Shown piece after piece: positions 5,274 to 9,407 of a DNA stretch of 9,407 bases (its first letter is position 1; each line of letters starts with the position of its first letter). The position numbers were made by a program, and so were the translations under genes. The DNA lies in NCBI GenBank assembly GCA_023229385.1, contig JALNZI010000050.1, positions 1 to 9,407 of the forward strand, written 5' to 3'. This stretch comes from Candidatus Omnitrophota bacterium (GTDB lineage Bacteria; Omnitrophota; Gorgyraeia; Gygaellales; Profunditerraquicolaceae). A model generated the notes under the pieces. It was given only the letters and a program-made list of their open reading frames with translations. It searched no databases and had not been told where the DNA came from.

Positions 5274-7004
5274 CTATTTTAAAATCTCCGTTAACCTGCC
5301 CCTGGCAAATTCCTCTACCTGGGTGCCGGTTACAAGCTTCATTGCCTCACTGGCAAGCTCTTGCACCGCCTTAAACCCTATCGCGCGAATTATAAATTTC
5401 AACTCCGGGATCACCTGCGGCGGAACACTAAACTCATCCAGACCTAAGCCTAAAAGAATAAGCGCCAGCGACGGTTCCCCGGCCATTTCCCCGCACATCG
5501 CTACTTTAATATTCGCCTGATGCGCCGCATCAATAACCTGTTTTATCATCCTTAAAACCGCCGGGTGCGCCGGTTCATACAGGTAAGCTACTTTTTCATT
5601 GCCGCGGTCAACTGCCAGGCAATATTGAATCAAATCGTTTGTCCCGATACTGAAGAAATCCGCTTCCTTGGCTAATATATCCGCGGTCATCGCCGCAGAA
5701 GGAACCTCGATCATTACGCCGACAGGGATCTCGTCATTAAATGCAATTCCCTTCTGTCTTAACTCATCCTTAGCTTCTTGAAGCAACCCATTAGCCTGGC
5801 GCAATTCCTCTATACCGGAAATCATCGGGTACATCAGCTTCAGGTTACCGTGCACAGAAGCCCTCAAAATAGCGCGCAGCTGTAATTTAAATATGTCCGG
5901 CCGGGCCAGACAAAACCTGATCGCCCTCCAGCCCAAGAATGGCTGCATTTCATGAGGAATCTGAAATTGCGACAAAAATTTATCCCCGCCTAAATCCAAA
6001 GTACGGACAACTACCGAATGCGGGCTCATCTGTTCAGCAACATACTTATAAGCCTGATAATGCTCATCCTCGCTGGGAGAGTCTTTACGGTTCATATAAA
6101 AGAATTCCGTGCGGTAAAGACCGATCCCTTCGCTGCCATGCAGTTTAACCGATGAAACCTCATCGGGAAATTCAATATTGGCACTAATTGAAATCTCCCG
6201 GCCATCAAGTGTAACCGCGGGAAGCCCTTTAACCAGCGAGAATCTTTCAGCTATATTCCTTAAGTTTACTAATTCCTGCTGATACTGCTTAAGCGTTTCT
6301 TCATCAGGATTAATAATAACTGTGCCGGTATTTCCATCAACGATAAGAATATCCCCGGGGTTAACCCTGGAAGTAATCCCTTCTAACCCGACTACGGCGG
6401 GAATCTCCAGAGACTTGGCCATGATCGCTGTATGCGAAGTCTTACCTCCCATATCAGTGACAAAGGCAGCAACATTCCTGGTATGCATTGCCGCAGTATC
6501 AGAAGGAGAAAGATCATGCGAGACAATAATCGCCTTTTCCTTAAGATCCTCCAGGCCTCTTTTTTCTTTACCCAGCAGGTTCCTTAATATCCTCTTGCCG
6601 ACATCGTTAATATCGGCAATACGTTCTTTAAGGTATTCATCTTCAATCTTTAAAAATACGCTGATATATTTTTTTAGGACTTCCGAGAAAATATAAGCGA
6701 CATTGAGTTGTTCTTTCTTCAGCCGGGAGATAACCTCTTCGATAAGCATACGGTCTTCTAATACCAGAAGATGCGCATCGAAAATCTGAGCCTCATCCTG
6801 CCCCATATCAGAACTGATCTTTTTCTGCAGCTCAATAATCTCGCGGCGGGTTTTAATCAAAGCTTCTTCAAAAAGCTGAATCTGCAAGGGAATATCTTCC
6901 CAGGTAATCGCCTCGGGAAGAACAATAAATTCCTCCTTACCCAGCTTATAAGCTGCCCCGATACTTATTCCGCCGGCTGCTCCGATACCTTTTAGCTGAA
7001 TCAT
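5274..7004 (-). CDS. ptsI: Phosphoenolpyruvate-protein phosphotransferase (PTS Enzyme I)
   Basis: The 576-residue product starts the phosphotransferase relay: it takes phosphate from PEP onto a His and passes it to HPr in the cytosol. The N-terminal HPr-binding helical region is followed by the phosphohistidine domain with GGKTSHTAIMA (186-196, active His191). The PEP-binding TIM barrel has GIGLYRTEFF (293-302), RTLDLGGDK (334-342), GWRAIRFCL (358-366), EVPSAA (433-438), SIGTNDLIQY (452-461) and CGEMAG (504-509, Cys504 at the catalytic cysteine position). Length and the absence of an N-terminal GAF domain match classical PtsI rather than nitrogen-type PtsP. The ATG overlaps the ptsH stop by four bases (ATGA), with GAGGA inside ptsH (7015-7011) as ribosome binding site, so HPr and Enzyme I are translationally coupled. 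No sugar-specific EIIB/EIIC gene lies in view, which points to a regulatory role. Confidence 0.96.
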   Translation of the reverse strand: MIQLKGIGAAGGISIGAAYKLGKEEFIVLPEAITWEDIPLQIQLFEEALIKTRREIIELQKKISSDMGQDEAQIFDAHLLVLEDRMLIEEVISRLKKEQLNVAYIFSEVLKKYISVFLKIEDEYLKERIADINDVGKRILRNLLGKEKRGLEDLKEKAIIVSHDLSPSDTAAMHTRNVAAFVTDMGGKTSHTAIMAKSLEIPAVVGLEGITSRVNPGDILIVDGNTGTVIINPDEETLKQYQQELVNLRNIAERFSLVKGLPAVTLDGREISISANIEFPDEVSSVKLHGSEGIGLYRTEFFYMNRKDSPSEDEHYQAYKYVAEQMSPHSVVVRTLDLGGDKFLSQFQIPHEMQPFLGWRAIRFCLARPDIFKLQLRAILRASVHGNLKLMYPMISGIEELRQANGLLQEAKDELRQKGIAFNDEIPVGVMIEVPSAAMTADILAKEADFFSIGTNDLIQYCLAVDRGNEKVAYLYEPAHPAVLRMIKQVIDAAHQANIKVAMCGEMAGEPSLALILLGLGLDEFSVPPQVIPELKFIIRAIGFKAVQELASEAMKLVTGTQVEEFARGRLTEILK

Positions 7005-7270
7005 AGGGCTTCCTCGCTGTTGATAAGCTTTTCCAATTCCCCCAATGCTTCCTCTGCGTCAGAACCGTCAGCCTCAACAATAATTAAACTTCCTTTTTCC
7101 GCACCGAGCATAAGAATTCCCATAATCGATTTACCGTTAACCTCTTCCTGGTCATGCCGCACAGTTATGCGCGAATCGAATTTATTGGCTATCTGCACAA
7201 ATAAAGCCGCCGGCCGGGCATGCAAACCCTGGCCATTCTTTACGATAAGTTCTTTCTTAATTAAAGGCAT
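7001..7270 (-). CDS. ptsH: Phosphocarrier protein HPr
   Basis: The 89-residue protein is the usual HPr size. It carries the phosphoryl group from Enzyme I to EIIA proteins. GQGLHARPA (14-21) contains the phosphorylated His17, and NGKSIMGILML (45-55) contains Ser48, which matches the Ser46 regulatory site of HPr used by HPr kinase/phosphorylase. Both sites are intact, so it is a functional phosphocarrier rather than a Crh-like form lacking the His. It begins two bases after the yvcK stop and overlaps ptsI by four bases. The yvcK-HPr adjacency recalls the yvcK-crh neighbourhood of Bacillus subtilis. The ribosome binding site is weak (AAGAGA about eight bases upstream), suggesting that translation depends on coupling to yvcK. 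Confidence 0.95.
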   Translation of the reverse strand: MPLIKKELIVKNGQGLHARPAALFVQIANKFDSRITVRHDQEEVNGKSIMGILMLGAEKGSLIIVEADGSDAEEALGELEKLINSEEAL

Positions 7271-7272
7271 TT

Positions 7273-8514
7273 TTAAATCTCTTCGATAAAACTTAAAATA
7301 ATCTTGGCTAATTTCTCCGCGTCGTGGCGGATCACCCCATCCTGAACCATAATAAAATCTTCTTCTACCACCCGGTACCCCAAATTTTCTATATTTTTAC
7401 GGTCATTGACTACAAGGAGCGAATTCTCCCCGGAATAACGTTTCAAAACCTGCTCAGGCACTTCGCCGTTATTAACAATACAATAATCCAGAATATGCTC
7501 AGAACTGTGAGCCGCCAGGGCCTTAATATGGTCACACACACTGTAACCATCTGTTTCCCCCGGCTGGGTCATCACATTACAAACATAAACCTTAATTGCA
7601 TCAGACTCCGCGATCTCCCGGGAAATCTCTGAAATTAAAAGATTAGGGATAATACTCGTATATAAAGAACCCGGGCCCAAAACAATAATCTGCGCCTCTT
7701 TAATCGCCTTGATCGCATCCGGAGTAGCCATCGGCTGTTCAGGAGTAAGGCTGACACTATTAATCTTCTTTCTTGCTTTGGGGATCTGCCCTTCTCCGGA
7801 AACTACTGAGCCATCCTTATAATGCGCCACAAGCGTTACATCACCTAACGTAGAAGGGATAACCTGCCCTCTTAAAGCCAAGACCTTACTGGTTTCTTTA
7901 ATCGCCTTTTCAAAATCACCGGTTAAGCGGGTCATTACCGTAAGAAAAAGGTTGCCGAATGAATGTCCGGAAAACTCGGAATTTTTATCAAAACGGAACT
8001 GGAACAAATCACGCATCAACGCCGGGGCATCCGCTAATGCCACCAGGCAGTTGCGGATATCACCGGGAGGCAAAACATCAAACTGCTGACGGAGCCTGCC
8101 GCTGGAGCCTCCATCATCAGCCACTGTAACAATAGCAGAGATATTTGAAGAATAACTTTTTAAACCGCTCAAAAGAACGGATAGACCTGTGCCGCCGCCT
8201 ACCGCAACTATGTGCGGGCCACGGCTTAATTGTTTCTTCTGGTACAAAAGATCGACTAATTCCGTACCTCTGGATGAAGGGGCAAATACCGCGATAAAAG
8301 AACGCATCATCCGTTTTATACCCAGGATCAGGATAATGATTCCGGAGATTACAACCAAAGCGTCCAAAAGCTGAATCAGCCAAAACTGGCCGTTTTTAAG
8401 GTTGGCTGTCCCAATAATCAAAAGGGCCACCCCAAAAGCGCTTAGACCCACCCAACGCTTAATACCTATGCCAGGATAAAACCATTTTAAGATAACACTA
8501 GAGGCTGTTTTCAT
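7273..8514 (-). CDS. YvcK/CofD-like gluconeogenesis factor family protein with an N-terminal membrane anchor
   Basis: Residues from about 100 onward form the YvcK/CofD-like domain: HIVAVGGGTGLSVLLSGLK (101-119), TVADDGGSSGRLR (130-142), PPGDIRNCL (149-157), GHSFGNLFL (183-191) and a VLGPGSLYTSIIPNLL segment later on. YvcK proteins bind UDP-sugars and are needed for growth on gluconeogenic carbon sources and for correct cell-wall synthesis and shape in Firmicutes and actinobacteria. Two hydrophobic stretches near residues 21-38 and 46-67 predict a hairpin anchor in the inner membrane with the catalytic-like domain in the cytosol; B. subtilis YvcK lacks this. The ATG at 8514 gives 413 residues. 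A TTG at 8526 would add four, and neither has a clear ribosome binding site. The stop lies two bases before ptsH. CofD (2-phospho-lactate transferase) is a distant relative and an unlikely function given the PTS context. Confidence 0.9.
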   Translation of the reverse strand: MKTASSVILKWFYPGIGIKRWVGLSAFGVALLIIGTANLKNGQFWLIQLLDALVVISGIIILILGIKRMMRSFIAVFAPSSRGTELVDLLYQKKQLSRGPHIVAVGGGTGLSVLLSGLKSYSSNISAIVTVADDGGSSGRLRQQFDVLPPGDIRNCLVALADAPALMRDLFQFRFDKNSEFSGHSFGNLFLTVMTRLTGDFEKAIKETSKVLALRGQVIPSTLGDVTLVAHYKDGSVVSGEGQIPKARKKINSVSLTPEQPMATPDAIKAIKEAQIIVLGPGSLYTSIIPNLLISEISREIAESDAIKVYVCNVMTQPGETDGYSVCDHIKALAAHSSEHILDYCIVNNGEVPEQVLKRYSGENSLLVVNDRKNIENLGYRVVEEDFIMVQDGVIRHDAEKLAKIILSFIEEI

Positions 8515-8609
8515 TTTACGAAACAATCTGTTAGATATATGATTAACTTACAGGATGACCCCGCCCAACTTCTTCAGCAGGTATCTTATAAAAATAAAGA
8601 CAAAATGGA
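8515..8609 (-). other. Spacer between ptsN and yvcK
   Basis: This 95-base spacer has no gene and no strong hairpin. On the minus strand it is T-rich just after the ptsN stop and holds only weak promoter-like words: TATAAG near 8588, and a TTGGGC/TAATCA pair closer to yvcK. A yvcK promoter could lie here but is not demonstrable by eye. A 30-odd codon open frame crosses it without any start codon. Confidence 0.3.
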
Positions 8610-9080
8610 CTAAATCTTTTTCTCGTCTTCCTGGGTGATAATCTTAATTACAGATTTTTCGTCCATGCAGGTGCGCAGGGTATCGCGGAAATATTTATCT
8701 TTTAAGAGACGCGATATCCTAGCTAATGCCTTAAGGTGCGGTCCGGCGGAATCCTGCGGGGCAACCAGCAGAAAGAAAATATAAGCTAACTCTCCATCCA
8801 GAGAATCAAAGTCTACGCCTTTTTTAGATAATCCAAAGGCTGCCACCAGTTTATCCACGCAGTCGCTTTTGGCGTGCGGAATGGCAATACCCTGGCCGAT
8901 TGCGGTTGAACCCAGGGCCTCTCTTGACATCAGGGCTTCGATTAGCTTGTTACGATTACGCTTCTCCACGTCACCGGCCTCAATCAAAAGATCCACCATC
9001 TCTTTGATTACGTCTTCTTTGCGGGTAGATTTTATATCGGTAAGAATTGCCTTCTTGGAAAGAAAATCCATTATCTGCAT
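8610..9080 (-). CDS. ptsN: PTS EIIA domain protein, nitrogen/fructose type (PtsN-like)
   Basis: The 156-residue single-domain protein has the PtsN fold length. GQGIAIPHAKSD (63-72) holds the phospho-acceptor His69, preceded by REALGSTAIG (53-62); LVAPQDSAGPHLKALARISRLL (105-126, with His115) is the second conserved patch. It would accept phosphate from HPr. With no EIIB or EIIC fused or adjacent, it is more likely a regulator, like PtsN of proteobacteria, than part of a sugar permease. The ATG at 9080 follows AAAGGAG (9093-9087) with a spacing of six; an internal ATG at residue 4 is possible but worse placed. The gene begins 37 bases downstream of tRNA-Gly and ends 95 bases before the yvcK ATG, so it could head the PTS operon or be a separate transcript with the tRNAs. 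Confidence 0.93.
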   Translation of the reverse strand: MQIMDFLSKKAILTDIKSTRKEDVIKEMVDLLIEAGDVEKRNRNKLIEALMSREALGSTAIGQGIAIPHAKSDCVDKLVAAFGLSKKGVDFDSLDGELAYIFFLLVAPQDSAGPHLKALARISRLLKDKYFRDTLRTCMDEKSVIKIITQEDEKKI

Positions 9081-9086
9081 CTGTTT

Positions 9087-9093
9087 CTCCTTT
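9087..9093 (-). promoter_or_regulatory. Ribosome binding site of ptsN
   Basis: AAAGGAG reads on the minus strand six bases before the ATG at 9080, supporting that start over the internal ATG at residue 4. Confidence 0.65.
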
Positions 9094-9117
9094 CAAATAA
9101 TAAACTTAAAAAATAAA

Positions 9118-9191
<74 letters not shown>

Positions 9192-9200
9192 GCAACAAGC

Positions 9201-9238
9201 GCGGCACTTGCGCAATACCATTAAGCGCAAGGTGCCGC
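9201..9238 (-). repeat. Strong hairpin in the tRNA-Leu/tRNA-Gly spacer
   Basis: GCGGCACTTGCGC (9201-9213) and GCGCAAGGTGCCGC (9225-9238) form a 13-bp stem with one bulged base and an 11-base loop. It stands just upstream of tRNA-Gly in the direction of transcription. No T run follows, so it is not a classical intrinsic terminator; a processing or stabilising structure is possible. Confidence 0.6.
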
Positions 9239-9262
9239 AATTAACTGGCGCATATCAGGTAC

Positions 9263-9292
9263 AAGATACACACCTATACTTAAAATTATCAA
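9263..9292 (-). promoter_or_regulatory. Possible sigma-70-like promoter for tRNA-Gly and ptsN
   Basis: On the minus strand TTGATA (9292-9287, five of six to TTGACA) is followed after 18 bases by TATCTT (9268-9263, four of six to TATAAT). It sits directly behind tRNA-Leu and upstream of the hairpin and tRNA-Gly. The match is modest and could be chance in AT-rich DNA. Confidence 0.25.
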
Positions 9293-9293
9293 T

Positions 9294-9375
9294 TGGGCGG
9301 AAGAGGATTTGAACCTCCAAGGGTTACCCCAATAGCTCCTAAGGCTATCGCGTATGCCAATTCCGCCATCCGCCC
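9294..9375 (-). tRNA. tRNA-Leu (anticodon TAG)
   Basis: This is a class II tRNA of 82 bases without encoded CCA. The acceptor stem is GGGCGGA (9375-9369) with TCCGCCC (9301-9295), and the discriminator is A at 9294, as required for leucine. The anticodon stem ATAGC/GCTAT encloses CTTAGGA, giving anticodon TAG for CUN codons. The long variable arm, with GGG and CCC around GTAA, is typical of leucine tRNAs. The T loop is TTCAAAT. It is the first gene of the visible cluster; only 32 bases of its 5' flank are in the window and no promoter is seen there. Confidence 0.97.
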
Positions 9376-9407
9376 GGATATTTCCTCTTCTCGCTTCCCA
9401 ACAAAAT

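Noticed and set aside
8560..8655. Open frame ending RYLLKKLGGVIL between ptsN and yvcK
   Set aside because: It has no ATG, GTG or TTG start and overlaps the end of ptsN; it is a chance open stretch.
9201..9238. Intrinsic terminator after tRNA-Leu
   Set aside because: The stem is GC-rich but is followed by GC-rich sequence without a T tract.

Overview
The window is a densely packed bacterial stretch in which every gene reads from the minus strand. In transcription order, from the right edge to the left: tRNA-Leu(UAG), tRNA-Gly(GCC), an EIIA-type PTS protein (ptsN), a YvcK/CofD-like protein with a membrane anchor, HPr (ptsH), Enzyme I (ptsI), a frameshifted sugar nucleotidyltransferase, S-adenosylmethionine synthetase (metK), adenosylhomocysteinase (ahcY), 6-phosphofructokinase (pfkA-like) and a class II fructose-bisphosphate aldolase cut by the left edge. 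No plus-strand gene is convincing, and no gene-free stretch exceeds about 160 bases.

Organism: TAA, TAG and TGA all act as stops, so the genetic code is standard. Several genes have strong AAAGGAG-type ribosome binding sites, the tRNAs lack encoded CCA, and base composition looks moderate. The short archaeal/thermophile-like AhcY, the stripped-down PTS relay without a sugar permease and the compact gene order fit an uncultivated lineage of the Omnitrophota or Elusimicrobia sort. This is a guess from gene content, not a demonstrated assignment.

Right half (about 4530-9407): the two tRNAs are separated by a roughly 100-base spacer with a strong hairpin and lie just upstream of ptsN. yvcK, ptsH, ptsI and the nucleotidyltransferase follow with gaps or overlaps of -4 to 2 bases, so they are almost certainly one translationally coupled unit. 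HPr keeps the phosphorylatable His and the regulatory Ser, Enzyme I keeps its active-site His, and the EIIA keeps its His. A complete PEP-driven relay (EI to HPr to EIIA) is therefore encoded without any sugar-transport EIIB/EIIC in view, next to YvcK. This looks like a regulatory PTS sensing PEP and carbon status.

Left half (1-4530): metK and ahcY make and recycle the methyl donor SAM. They run directly into phosphofructokinase (a TGATG stop-start overlap) and aldolase, two successive steps of glycolysis. Ahead of metK is a 158-base leader packed with inverted repeats, the most structured non-coding DNA in the window. It matches no known SAM riboswitch that I can recognise. It is either a dispersed repeat element or an undescribed RNA leader.

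Most genes here are ordinary housekeeping genes. The points most worth a second look are the structured metK leader, the single-base frameshift in the nucleotidyltransferase, the Asn in the phosphofructokinase GGDGS motif, the membrane-anchored YvcK fused to the PTS cluster, and the tRNA spacer hairpins.
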